DNA of 59,100 bases from Acidobacteriota bacterium. GTDB lineage: Bacteria > Acidobacteriota > Thermoanaerobaculia > UBA5066. The DNA lies in NCBI GenBank assembly GCA_003152095.1, contig PLZI01000007.1, positions 18,050 to 77,149 of the forward strand, in the 5' to 3' direction. Position numbers and translations under genes: made by a program. Numbering within the stretch: position 1 is the stretch's first letter; each line of letters begins with the position of its first letter. Of this stretch, positions 16,302 to 24,193 are shown one piece after another. The notes beneath the pieces were generated by a model. The model did no database searches. It was not told the DNA's origin and saw only the letters and a program-made list of their open reading frames with translations.

Positions 16302-18086
16302 ATGCGCCACCGGATGACGACCACGGTCGGGAGAGCCAGCCTGCGCGCCCTCGCCGCGGCTTTTCTTCTCTTCTCATTCGAAGAAATCTCCTTCGCAGCC
16401 GTCGTCACGGCCGCTGTCCAGGACCTCTTCACGAGGCCCGACGAGACGTCGTCCGTCGACGATCAGGTCATCCTCGGCGAGCGCGTGGAGATCCTCGAGG
16501 ACGCCGCCGGATTCGCGAAGGTGAGGACGGCCGCCGGCGAGGTCGCGTGGATTCCCGAACGCTCGCTGCGCCGGGGCGACGCTCCGGCAGCCGCGAAGGT
16601 CGCGCGCGTGACGTCGAACTTCGCGCACGTCTACGCGACGCCCTCGTTCACGCAGCAGAAGCCGCTCCTCACGGCCCCGGTAGGGGCACAGATGATTTTT
16701 TCGGATTTCTTGGAAGGGAAAGAGGGCGAGCCGTATTCGTGGGTCCGAGTCTCTCTGCCGGATGGGCGTATCGGTTTCGTCGCGCGCCCGGACGTCGCCC
16801 TCGTCCCCTTCGGAGAAAACTCCCCTCTTCGTTCCCCGTCCGAATGGCTTGCGTTCGGGAAGCGCTTTCTCGGCGCGCCGTACACGTGGGGCGGCGTGAC
16901 GCCGCTCGGATTCGATTGCTCGGGGCTCGTCCAGACGATCCTCAAGAACTTCGGCGTGGTCCTGAAACGCAACGGCTATGAACAGGCGTTTCAGGATCCG
17001 CACCTCGTCCCCGTGTCTCTGGACGCTCTTCGCCCCGGCGACCTCCTCTTCTTCGGCAACGAGGACAAGATCGACCACGAGGCGATATGGCTCGGGGACG
17101 GGACGGTTCTCCAAGCGACGCGCCACAACGTGCCGGGCGTGCAGGTCACGCCGTTCGACAGCCCGTTCCTCAAGCCGTTCTTCCGGTACGCCCGGAGGTT
17201 GAAGATTTCTTCGAATGAGAAGAGCGGCCCGGAGTTCACGGAGACGAAGGTACACGACCTGCAGCGCGCCCTCGACGCGATCGCCGACAGCAGCGGGGCG
17301 CGCTTCGGCATCTTTTTCAAGGATCTCGCGAGCGGCAAAACCCTTTCCAAGAATTCTTCGGTCTCCATGCACGCCGCATCCACGATGAAGACGCCCGTCC
17401 TCCTCGAGGTCCTGCGCCGCGCCGACGCGGGCATCCTGAGTCTTTCGGATGAGGTGCTTGTGAAGAACGAGTTCAGGAGCGTCGTCGACGGATCGCCGTT
17501 CTCGATCGGCCTCGAAGAGACCGACGCGCCGACGGTGGAAAAGCTTGGCGGTAAGGCCACGCTCGAGTTCCTCGTCACGGAGATGATCGTCCGCTCCTCC
17601 AACCTCGCGACGAACCTCGTCCTCTCGCTCGTTGGCCCCGAGAACGTGCAGGCATTCACGGACGCGCTGGGCGCCCCCACGGTCAAGGTGAGGCGCTGCG
17701 TCGAGGATTCGAAGGCGTTCGAAAGGGGCGTCAACAACGAGACGGACGCCGCGGGAATGGCCGCCGTGATGGAGGCCGCCGTGAGGTCAGAGAGACTCTC
17801 GGCCGCCGCGAAGTCGAAGGCATGGGAGATCCTCGCGGGCCAGACGTTCAACGAGGAGATCCCGGCCGGCCTGCATCCGCAGTCGGGCGCCATCGTCGCG
17901 CACAAGACGGGCTCGATCTCGTCCGTGGAGCACGACGCCGCGATCGTCCGCCTGCCGGACGGGCGCGAGTACGTGCTCGTCCTCCTCGCGAACGACTTCG
18001 GCGCGACCGAAGAGGGGCGCAAGAAGGTTTACGCCGCGGCGCGGAAGATGTCGCGCGCCGCGTGGGAGGCGATGGTCGCGCCGTGA
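16302..18086 (+). CDS. YkfC-like NlpC/P60 endopeptidase fused to a class A beta-lactamase-fold serine hydrolase
   Basis: This 594-residue secreted protein has a signal peptide (about 1-33) and two SH3b-like domains (about 35-170). The NlpC/P60 domain (about 178-300) has catalytic Cys206 (FDCSGLV), His259 (DHEAIW) and His275. The C-terminal domain (about 315-594) has a complete serine-hydrolase set: S360-T-M-K363, S432-S-N434 and H534-K-T-G537. The N-terminal half resembles YkfC, which cuts between gamma-D-Glu and the diamino acid in free stem peptides. The C-terminal half could be a DD- or LD-carboxypeptidase/endopeptidase or a beta-lactamase. The start ATG 16302 gives the best signal peptide; 16314 is an alternative. 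Its stop overlaps the GTG of the EamA gene. Confidence 0.82.
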   Translation: MRHRMTTTVGRASLRALAAAFLLFSFEEISFAAVVTAAVQDLFTRPDETSSVDDQVILGERVEILEDAAGFAKVRTAAGEVAWIPERSLRRGDAPAAAKVARVTSNFAHVYATPSFTQQKPLLTAPVGAQMIFSDFLEGKEGEPYSWVRVSLPDGRIGFVARPDVALVPFGENSPLRSPSEWLAFGKRFLGAPYTWGGVTPLGFDCSGLVQTILKNFGVVLKRNGYEQAFQDPHLVPVSLDALRPGDLLFFGNEDKIDHEAIWLGDGTVLQATRHNVPGVQVTPFDSPFLKPFFRYARRLKISSNEKSGPEFTETKVHDLQRALDAIADSSGARFGIFFKDLASGKTLSKNSSVSMHAASTMKTPVLLEVLRRADAGILSLSDEVLVKNEFRSVVDGSPFSIGLEETDAPTVEKLGGKATLEFLVTEMIVRSSNLATNLVLSLVGPENVQAFTDALGAPTVKVRRCVEDSKAFERGVNNETDAAGMAAVMEAAVRSERLSAAAKSKAWEILAGQTFNEEIPAGLHPQSGAIVAHKTGSISSVEHDAAIVRLPDGREYVLVLLANDFGATEEGRKKVYAAARKMSRAAWEAMVAP

Positions 18087-18973
18087 AGCGCGGCGTCGTC
18101 CTCGGCCTTCTCGTCCTCTACGTCGTCTGGGGCTCCACGTACCTCGCAATCCGATTCGGACTCGAGTCGATCCCGCCGTTCCTCATGTCGGGCCTCCGCT
18201 ATTTCGTCGCCGGCGCCATCCTCTTCGCCGCCGCGAAGAGGATGGGGGCCCCCCGCATCGAAGCCCGCGACCTCGTGCCGGCCTTCACGTGCGGCGCCTT
18301 GCTGCTCCTCTGCGGGAACGGTGGCGTGGTCTGGGCCGAGCAGCGCATCTCGTCCGGCCTCGCGGCGCTTCTCATCGCGACCGAACCCCTTTTCATCGTC
18401 CTTTTGCAGGCGCTGCCCCCCGAGCGGCACGTGCCCCGGGGCCGCGCTCTTTTCGGAGTCGCCCTTGGCCTCCTGGGCGTCGCGCTCCTTCTCAGCCCCG
18501 CGCGGTTGGGCGGGGAACGCGTCGACCTCCTCGGAGCCGCCGTGGTCCTCTTTGCCGCGTTCACCTGGGCACTGGGGTCTCTTTTCGCGCGCCGCTTCAC
18601 ACCGGCCAGGTCGCCGCTTCAAGCAACCGCGCTCCAGATGCTCGCCGGCGGAGCCCTTCTCCTTGCGCTCTCCACGGCGGTCGGCGAATGGGCCCGCTTC
18701 TCGCCCGCGCATGTCTCGGCGCGCTCGTGGGCGGCGCTCCTCTATCTCATGGTGTTCGGCTCACTCCTCGGCTTCACGGTTTACGTCTGGCTCCTCAGGA
18801 CGGCGTCCCCCAACCTCGTCTCGACGTACGCGTTCGTGAATCCGGTCGTCGCCATGTTCCTCGGCTGGCTTCTGGCGGCCGAACCGGTCTCGCTCCGCAC
18901 GCTTCTGGCCGCGGCCGTGATCGTGGGCGCCGTGGTCCTGATGACGCAAGCGGAGGCGAGCGGCCGGACGTGA
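18083..18973 (+). CDS. EamA/DMT-family transporter
   Basis: This 296-residue membrane protein has ten predicted helices arranged as two EamA repeats. The first begins LLVLYVVWGSTYLAIRFGLE and the second AAVVLFAAFTWALGSLFARR. VSTYAFVNPVVAMFLGWLLA near the end is the standard signature of the family's last helices. Members export amino acids and other metabolites. It starts at GTG 18083, overlapping the stop of the NlpC/P60-serine hydrolase gene (GTGA), so it is co-translated with it and may handle a peptide or amino-acid product of that enzyme. That link is inference from position. Confidence 0.85.
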   Translation: MKRGVVLGLLVLYVVWGSTYLAIRFGLESIPPFLMSGLRYFVAGAILFAAAKRMGAPRIEARDLVPAFTCGALLLLCGNGGVVWAEQRISSGLAALLIATEPLFIVLLQALPPERHVPRGRALFGVALGLLGVALLLSPARLGGERVDLLGAAVVLFAAFTWALGSLFARRFTPARSPLQATALQMLAGGALLLALSTAVGEWARFSPAHVSARSWAALLYLMVFGSLLGFTVYVWLLRTASPNLVSTYAFVNPVVAMFLGWLLAAEPVSLRTLLAAAVIVGAVVLMTQAEASGRT

Positions 18974-18979
18974 TCCGGC

Positions 18980-19006
18980 GAGCGCCACCGGACCATCCGG
19001 TCGCTC
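18980..19006. terminator. Hairpin between convergent genes
   Basis: The stem GAGCG-CC-ACCGGA / TCCGGT-CGCTC (11 paired bases, a CC bulge, CCA loop) lies between the stop of the EamA gene and the stop of the reverse-strand thioredoxin-fold gene. No T-run follows, so strength is uncertain. Confidence 0.5.
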
Positions 19007-19014
19007 TTCGATCG

Positions 19015-19587
19015 TTACTCGATCATTTCTCCGCCCCGCGCGCGCGCCAGGTGGCTCATGGCCGCGTCCGGCCATTCGAGCGAGCCGCGCGCCTGCGATG
19101 AGAGCTTGCCCTCGGCGTTGAAGAACATCGTCTCTAAGGGGCGCTTGGAATTGAGCTTCTTCGTGGTGTCGCCGTCCGGGTCGAGAACGAGCGTGTTCGG
19201 CTGCGGGGCCGTCAGCCCTTTCTGCTTCAGCCAGGCGTCGAGCGTCTCAAAGTCGCGGTCCTGGGCGATGAGGACGAACTCCACGCCGGGATCCGCCTTC
19301 AGCTCTTCCTGCATGCGGAAGATGCCGCCCAGCTCCGAAGCCGCTCCGTCGGCCGACGTCGAGAAAAAATGCAGAACGAGCGCTTTCCCCGGGCGCCCGA
19401 CGAGGTTGCGCGTCTTGCCGTCGCGCGTCTTTACGTTGAGGTGGCCCCCCGCGTCCATGTTCAGAATGCCGTGGTCGTGGTCCGGATGCGTCGCCGGAAC
19501 GAGCGAGAGCCAATAGGCCCATGCGAATCCGACGGCGAACAGGCCAAGGGCGCCGAAGAGAAAGACGCGGCGGCGGGATGGTGTCAT
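19015..19587 (-). CDS. Membrane-anchored thioredoxin-fold protein lacking cysteines
   Basis: This 190-residue protein has an N-terminal membrane segment (RRRVFLFGALGLFAVGFAWA), a His-rich stretch (HPDHDHG) and a TlpA/Sco-like thioredoxin fold. The strand before the active site reads LVLHFFSTSADGAASELGG. Where TlpA proteins have WCxxC followed by xE, both cysteines are alanine, and the whole protein contains no Cys. It cannot act as a thiol-disulfide reductase, so a structural, binding or metal-related role is more likely. The start codon overlaps the stop of the upstream gene at 19584 by ATGA, forming a two-gene unit. Confidence 0.65.
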   Translation of the reverse strand: MTPSRRRVFLFGALGLFAVGFAWAYWLSLVPATHPDHDHGILNMDAGGHLNVKTRDGKTRNLVGRPGKALVLHFFSTSADGAASELGGIFRMQEELKADPGVEFVLIAQDRDFETLDAWLKQKGLTAPQPNTLVLDPDGDTTKKLNSKRPLETMFFNAEGKLSSQARGSLEWPDAAMSHLARARGGEMIE

Positions 19588-20486
19588 GGAGCGCTCCCGA
19601 GGTTCTCGACGGGGCGGACGTCGCTTTCCGTGTCCACGCGGAACCGTTTGAGATTTGCGAACTCGAAGCGGAACGAGGTGTCGAGGCGGAAGAAGAGCGC
19701 CGTCTTTCCGGTCAGCCGGAGCTCGACGACGCAGGGAAACCACAGGTCTTTCCCGAGCGGCTGGCCCGTGTAGACGATCTCGGCTTGCTTCACGTTCGCG
19801 ACGATCCCGCCGGCCACTTTCACCGGCTTCGTGAGGTGCGCCACGACGGATCGGACCTGAAAGTCCACGGCGTCGATGAGCGCGCGGCCCGCAAGCGAAT
19901 TCAGCGCGCGGTCCCCGAGGCTCTTCGCGGGGGGCGCCGCGGGATCCGGCTCGAAATCGAGGATGTACGCGGGGCGACCCTCCACGGTCTCCACTCCCAC
20001 GACCTGGATCACGAACCGTCCGATGAGCTCCGAGAGCCGCCTCCGCCCGACGAGCGGATCGTCCTCGTCGCCGGATACCCTTTCGGCCTGACGGGCCTCC
20101 GCGGCGGCCTTCTGCTCGATGCGCTTTTTCCTGCCCTTCTCGTCTTCCTCGCCGGCCTTGCGCTTCTCGACCTCGGTCGCGGGGCGACCGTCCACCTCGA
20201 CGAGCTCGCGCGATCCTTCCGCGTCGCCTTCCCTCGACAGCACGTAGAACAGGCGCGACGCGATCTCCTTCGCCCGGCCGTCGGCGCCCCAGTCGATCTT
20301 CACCTCGCGCTGGTCGAACGTGGTACCGGCGAACGCGGCCTCGACCCGGCGCTGGCTTCTCACGACACGCCGGACGAGATCGCCGGCATCGACATCGGGC
20401 ACACCGAACGGGGTCGTCCCGGCCCGGGCGGCTCCCGAGGTGAAGGCGAGAACGAGGGCGGCGCAAGATGCGAGACGCGCGTCCAT
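19584..20486 (-). CDS. Secreted protein of unknown function
   Basis: This 300-residue protein has a clear signal peptide (from ATG 20486: MDARLASCAALVLAFTSGAA, cleaved near ARAG). A charged Lys/Glu-rich segment (about 95-125, EVEKRKAGEEDEKGRKKRIE) is followed by a strand-rich C-terminal half (GRFVIQVVGVETVEGRPAYIL, TALFFRLDTSFRFEF). The C-terminal part vaguely resembles LolA/LolB-like or outer-membrane lipoprotein-sorting folds, but I do not recognise the family. It is coupled (ATGA) to the downstream thioredoxin-fold gene and divergent from the TIGR01777 epimerase. Confidence 0.55.
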   Translation of the reverse strand: MDARLASCAALVLAFTSGAARAGTTPFGVPDVDAGDLVRRVVRSQRRVEAAFAGTTFDQREVKIDWGADGRAKEIASRLFYVLSREGDAEGSRELVEVDGRPATEVEKRKAGEEDEKGRKKRIEQKAAAEARQAERVSGDEDDPLVGRRRLSELIGRFVIQVVGVETVEGRPAYILDFEPDPAAPPAKSLGDRALNSLAGRALIDAVDFQVRSVVAHLTKPVKVAGGIVANVKQAEIVYTGQPLGKDLWFPCVVELRLTGKTALFFRLDTSFRFEFANLKRFRVDTESDVRPVENLGSAP

Positions 20487-20544
20487 GACCCCTGGACTAT
20501 ACGGCGACGCATTTTCGGTACGATCCGAGGACAAGGAGAGCGGG

Positions 20545-21450
20545 ATGCGCGTCATCGTCACGGGCGGGACCGGGTTCGTCGGTTCGAAGCTCTGCGAGAG
20601 CCTCGTCGCCAAAGGCCATGAGGTCATCCTGTTCACACGCGACGCGTCCCGTTCACGGGACCACATTCACCCGAGAGTCCGCGTCGTGTCGTGGGCGCCG
20701 GGCGCGGCATGGGAATCGTGGATCGATGGCGCGGGCGGAATCGTGAATCTCGCCGGCGAGAACATCGCCCAGCGCTGGACGGCGGCCGCGAAGAGCCGGA
20801 TCGTGAACAGCCGCGTCGAGGCCGCCGCGCGCCTATGCGCCGCGATCGAAAAGGCCGCCGTGAGGCCGTCCGTCCTCGTGAACGCGGCGGCCGTCGGCTA
20901 CTACGGACCGCACGGCGACGACGTCCTGGCCGAGGACGCCCCGCCCGGAACCGACTTCCTCGCGACGACGTGCGTGGCGTGGGAAGAGGCCGCGAGGAAA
21001 GCGGAGCCCCTCGGCGTGCGCGTGGCGCTGATCCGGACCGGAATCGTCCTCGGCGGGGACGGCGGCGCCCTCGCAAAGATGCTTCCGCCCTTCAAAGCCT
21101 TCGCCGGCGGACCCGTGGGGAGCGGAGAGCAATGGATGTCGTGGATCCACCGGGACGACCTCGTGGCCCTCTTCGCTTTCGCGCTCGGGAACCCGGCCGC
21201 GAAGGGCGCGATCAACGGCACCGCTCCGAATCCCGTCACGATGAAGGAGTTCGCCACGGCGCTCGGCCACGTCCTCCACCGGCCGAGCTTCCTGCCCGCG
21301 CCCGCGGCCGCCGTGCGGCTCCTGCTCGGCGAGATGGCCACCGTGGTGCTCGACGGGCAGCGCGTCGTTCCGAAGAAGGCCGAGGCGCTCGGCTTCCCGT
21401 TCCGCTTCATGGAAATCGAGGCGGCGCTCCGCGACGTCACGGGAGCCTGA
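20545..21450 (+). CDS. TIGR01777-family NAD(P)-dependent epimerase (YfcH-like)
   Basis: This 301-residue Rossmann-fold protein begins MRVIVTGGTGFVGSKLCESL with the GxxGxxG nucleotide-binding loop. NLAGENIAQRWTAAAKSRI is diagnostic of the TIGR01777/YfcH family, and the C-terminal DUF1731-type region follows (FLPAPAAAVRLLLGEMA). The ATG at 20545 follows GGAGAGCGGG. The substrate is unknown for the family. It lies two bases upstream of the molybdenum hydroxylase large subunit, so the four genes to 25079 probably form one operon. Confidence 0.85.
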   Translation: MRVIVTGGTGFVGSKLCESLVAKGHEVILFTRDASRSRDHIHPRVRVVSWAPGAAWESWIDGAGGIVNLAGENIAQRWTAAAKSRIVNSRVEAAARLCAAIEKAAVRPSVLVNAAAVGYYGPHGDDVLAEDAPPGTDFLATTCVAWEEAARKAEPLGVRVALIRTGIVLGGDGGALAKMLPPFKAFAGGPVGSGEQWMSWIHRDDLVALFAFALGNPAAKGAINGTAPNPVTMKEFATALGHVLHRPSFLPAPAAAVRLLLGEMATVVLDGQRVVPKKAEALGFPFRFMEIEAALRDVTGA

Positions 21451-21452
21451 GC

Positions 21453-23720
21453 ATGGCGCTCGTCGGCCGCAGCGTGCCCCGTGCGGACGGACCGGCCAAG
21501 GTATCCGGTACGGCCCACTACGTCGACGATCTCACGCGGCCCGGCGTCCTCCTCGGCGCGACCCTCCGCAGCCCCGTCGCGCGGGGACGGCTGCGCGGAA
21601 TCCGAAGGGATCCCGCGTTCGACTGGGCGGGCGTGACGGTCGTCACCGCCGAAGACGTTCCCGTGAACGTCGTCGCGCTGATCGAGGAGGATCAGCCCGT
21701 CCTCGCTGCGGACGAGATCCGCCACGCGTACGAGCCGCTCGCGCTCGTGGCGGCCGAGGATCCCGTCCGCCTCGCCGGTGCTCTCCGCGCCCTCACGCCC
21801 GAGATCGAGCCCTTGCCGCCCGTGCTCACGGTCGCCGACGCGCTCGCGCGAAAGGCGCAGATTCACGGCTCCGACAACATCTTCGCGACCTACCGCATTT
21901 CGAAGGGCGACGCGGCCCGGGCGATCGCGAGGAGCCCCGTCCGCCTGAACGGGACATACCGGACGCCACATCAGGAGCAGCTCTACATCGAGCCACAGGG
22001 CATGCTCGCCTTCTGGGACGCGTGCGGGGCTCACCTCCAGGGATCGCTGCAATGCCCGTTCTACGTCCAAAAGGGCGTGAAGCGCACGTTCAGCCTCGAT
22101 GACGCTCACGTGGACGTGACGCAGGCCGTCACGGGCGGCGGATTTGGCGGAAAAGAGGAGTACCCCACGCTTCTCGCGCTCCATGCCCTCCTGCTCGCGA
22201 AGAAGAGCGGCCAGCCCGTGAAGATGATCTACGACCGGCAGGAGGACATCGAAGCGACGACGAAGCGCCATCCCTGTGAGGTGACGATCGAATCCGGCTG
22301 CGACCGCGAGGGTAACCTGTCGGCTGTCTCGATCAACGTCCTCATGGACGGCGGCGCCTACGTCACGCTCACCCCGGTCGTCCTCTCGCGCGGCGCTCTC
22401 CACGCGGCGGGCGCCTACCGCTGGGACCACGTCGCGATCGAGGCCGTCGCGGTCGCCACGAACACGCCCCCGAACGGCGCCTTCCGGGGCTTCGGGGCGC
22501 CGCAGACGATCTGGGCCATCGAACGGCACATGGATCGCATCGCGCGCGAGCTGTCCCTGGACCCGCTCCTCCTGCGCGAGAAGAACCTTCTCCGGGTCGG
22601 CGACACGACGCCGACGGGCCAGCTCCTGAAGGAGTCCGTCGGCATCCAGCGCTGCGTCGAGGAGGCGAAGAAAGCGAGCGGCTGGGACACGAAGCGCGCG
22701 ACGCTCGGACGCGCCGCGCCCGTGCGGCCGGTCGCCGCGATGCAGCGCCAGACCGCACCGGGCGGTTCCGCCTCCCGCAAGGCCCGCGGCATCGGCGCGA
22801 GTGTTTTCCTCCATGGGGCGGGGTTCACCGGTTCGGGTGAGCGCAAGCTGAAAGGCCGCGTCGCGATCGACATGTTCCGGGCCCCCTCGGAGAAGAAGCC
22901 GCGTTTCCGGATCCGCACGGCGTCGACGGACATCGGCCAAGGCACCGAGACGGTCTTCCTGCAGATCGCGGCCGACGTCCTCCGGGTCCCGATGGACCGC
23001 GTGGAGTTCGCCACGCCGTCGACCGCCGTCGTCCCCGACTCGGGACCCACCGTGGCGTCTCGGACCGTGATGATCGTCGGCTCGATCGTCGAAAGCGCCG
23101 CGCGCGAGCTGTTCGCGCGCATCGAGTACGAGCGCCAGAAACGCGGCGGCTCGTTCGACGACGCGGCGCTCCGCCTGCTCGCGGACCAGGACCCGGTCGT
23201 CTCCGAAAAGACCTACGAACCGCCGGCGGAGCTCGCCTGGGACGACGCGACGTACCGCGGCGACGCCTATCCCGTTTTCGCGTGGGGCTGCGACATCGCC
23301 GAGGTCGAGGTGGACCTCGACACGTTCGAAACGGCCGTGCTCGGTTTCTGGGCCGCGCACGACGTCGGAAAGGCCATCCATCCCCTCATGTGCAAGGGAC
23401 AGATCGAGGGCGGGACGCTTCAGGCGATCGGCTGGGCGCTCAACGAGAGGCTCGTCGTCAAGGACGGGAAGATCCTGAACGCCCGCATGTCGACCTACAT
23501 CGTCCCGACCAGCCTCGACGCCCCCCGGTTCACGACGATCCTCGTGGAGGATCCCTACTCGAAGGGGCCGGGCGGCGGCGCCAAAGGCATCGGTGAGCTG
23601 CCCATGGACGGCGGCGCGCCCGCGATCGCCGCCGCGATCGAGCATGCGACGGGAATCATTCGCGACGACCTGCCGCTCCTGCCCGAGGACCTTTTCGCGG
23701 CGCGACAGACGGGGACATGA
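21453..23720 (+). CDS. Molybdopterin-binding large subunit of a xanthine dehydrogenase-type hydroxylase
   Basis: This 755-residue catalytic subunit binds the molybdenum cofactor and hydroxylates an aldehyde or heterocycle. Visible family motifs are GGGFGGKEEYP (Mo-site loop), GAFRGFGAPQ (xanthine dehydrogenase-type active-site loop), QGTETVFLQIAADVL, and GGGAKGIGELP near the end, which carries the catalytic Glu. The CODH form I loop (AYxCSFR) is absent, so it is not a canonical CO dehydrogenase. The ATG at 21453 starts right at the family N-terminus (VGRSVPRADGPAKVSGTAHY). It is followed by coupled genes for the iron-sulfur and FAD subunits. Confidence 0.9.
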   Translation: MALVGRSVPRADGPAKVSGTAHYVDDLTRPGVLLGATLRSPVARGRLRGIRRDPAFDWAGVTVVTAEDVPVNVVALIEEDQPVLAADEIRHAYEPLALVAAEDPVRLAGALRALTPEIEPLPPVLTVADALARKAQIHGSDNIFATYRISKGDAARAIARSPVRLNGTYRTPHQEQLYIEPQGMLAFWDACGAHLQGSLQCPFYVQKGVKRTFSLDDAHVDVTQAVTGGGFGGKEEYPTLLALHALLLAKKSGQPVKMIYDRQEDIEATTKRHPCEVTIESGCDREGNLSAVSINVLMDGGAYVTLTPVVLSRGALHAAGAYRWDHVAIEAVAVATNTPPNGAFRGFGAPQTIWAIERHMDRIARELSLDPLLLREKNLLRVGDTTPTGQLLKESVGIQRCVEEAKKASGWDTKRATLGRAAPVRPVAAMQRQTAPGGSASRKARGIGASVFLHGAGFTGSGERKLKGRVAIDMFRAPSEKKPRFRIRTASTDIGQGTETVFLQIAADVLRVPMDRVEFATPSTAVVPDSGPTVASRTVMIVGSIVESAARELFARIEYERQKRGGSFDDAALRLLADQDPVVSEKTYEPPAELAWDDATYRGDAYPVFAWGCDIAEVEVDLDTFETAVLGFWAAHDVGKAIHPLMCKGQIEGGTLQAIGWALNERLVVKDGKILNARMSTYIVPTSLDAPRFTTILVEDPYSKGPGGGAKGIGELPMDGGAPAIAAAIEHATGIIRDDLPLLPEDLFAARQTGT

Positions 23721-24193
23721 AGATCACGTTCGTCCTGAACGGCCGCTCGCGCACGATCGATGCGCCCCCTCTCGCGCGCCTTCTCGACGTCCTGCGTGGG
23801 ACCCTCGGGCTCACCGGAACGAAAGAGGGCTGCGGCGAGGGCGAGTGCGGCTCGTGCACGGTGCTGCTGGACGGCGTCCCCGTGAACGCTTGCCTCGTCG
23901 CGGCCGGCCAGTGCGACGGGCGGACGGTGCTGACGGTCGAGGGGCTCGAGAACAAGGACGGGCTCTCGGACCTGCAGGACGCCTTCGTGACGGAGGGCGG
24001 CGCGCAATGCGGCATCTGCACGCCCGGCTTCCTCATGGCGGCACGCGCGCTTCTCGCGGGGAACCCGCAACCCGGGGAGGGCGAGATCCGCGAGGGCATC
24101 GCGGGCAACGTCTGCCGCTGCACCGGCTACCAGCGCATCGTGGAGTCGATCCGGCACGCCGGAAAGGAGCGGGCCTCACGTGAACCCGGCTGA
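23717..24193 (+). CDS. [2Fe-2S] small subunit of the molybdenum hydroxylase
   Basis: This 158-residue electron-transfer subunit carries both expected clusters. The plant-ferredoxin-type site is CGEGECGSCTVLLDG plus a later Cys (VNAC). The second, all-helical site is QCGICTPGF followed by CRCTGY. It passes electrons from the Mo site to the FAD subunit. The ATG overlaps the large-subunit stop (ATGA), and its C-terminal codons overlap the start of the FAD-subunit gene by 14 bases. Length and motif spacing are normal. Confidence 0.92.
   Translation: MKITFVLNGRSRTIDAPPLARLLDVLRGTLGLTGTKEGCGEGECGSCTVLLDGVPVNACLVAAGQCDGRTVLTVEGLENKDGLSDLQDAFVTEGGAQCGICTPGFLMAARALLAGNPQPGEGEIREGIAGNVCRCTGYQRIVESIRHAGKERASREPG

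Noticed and set aside
20901-23645. Long reverse-strand open frame opposite the molybdenum hydroxylase large subunit
   Set aside because: It is low-complexity, Arg/Asp/Val-rich and without motifs; the forward frame has all the family signatures.
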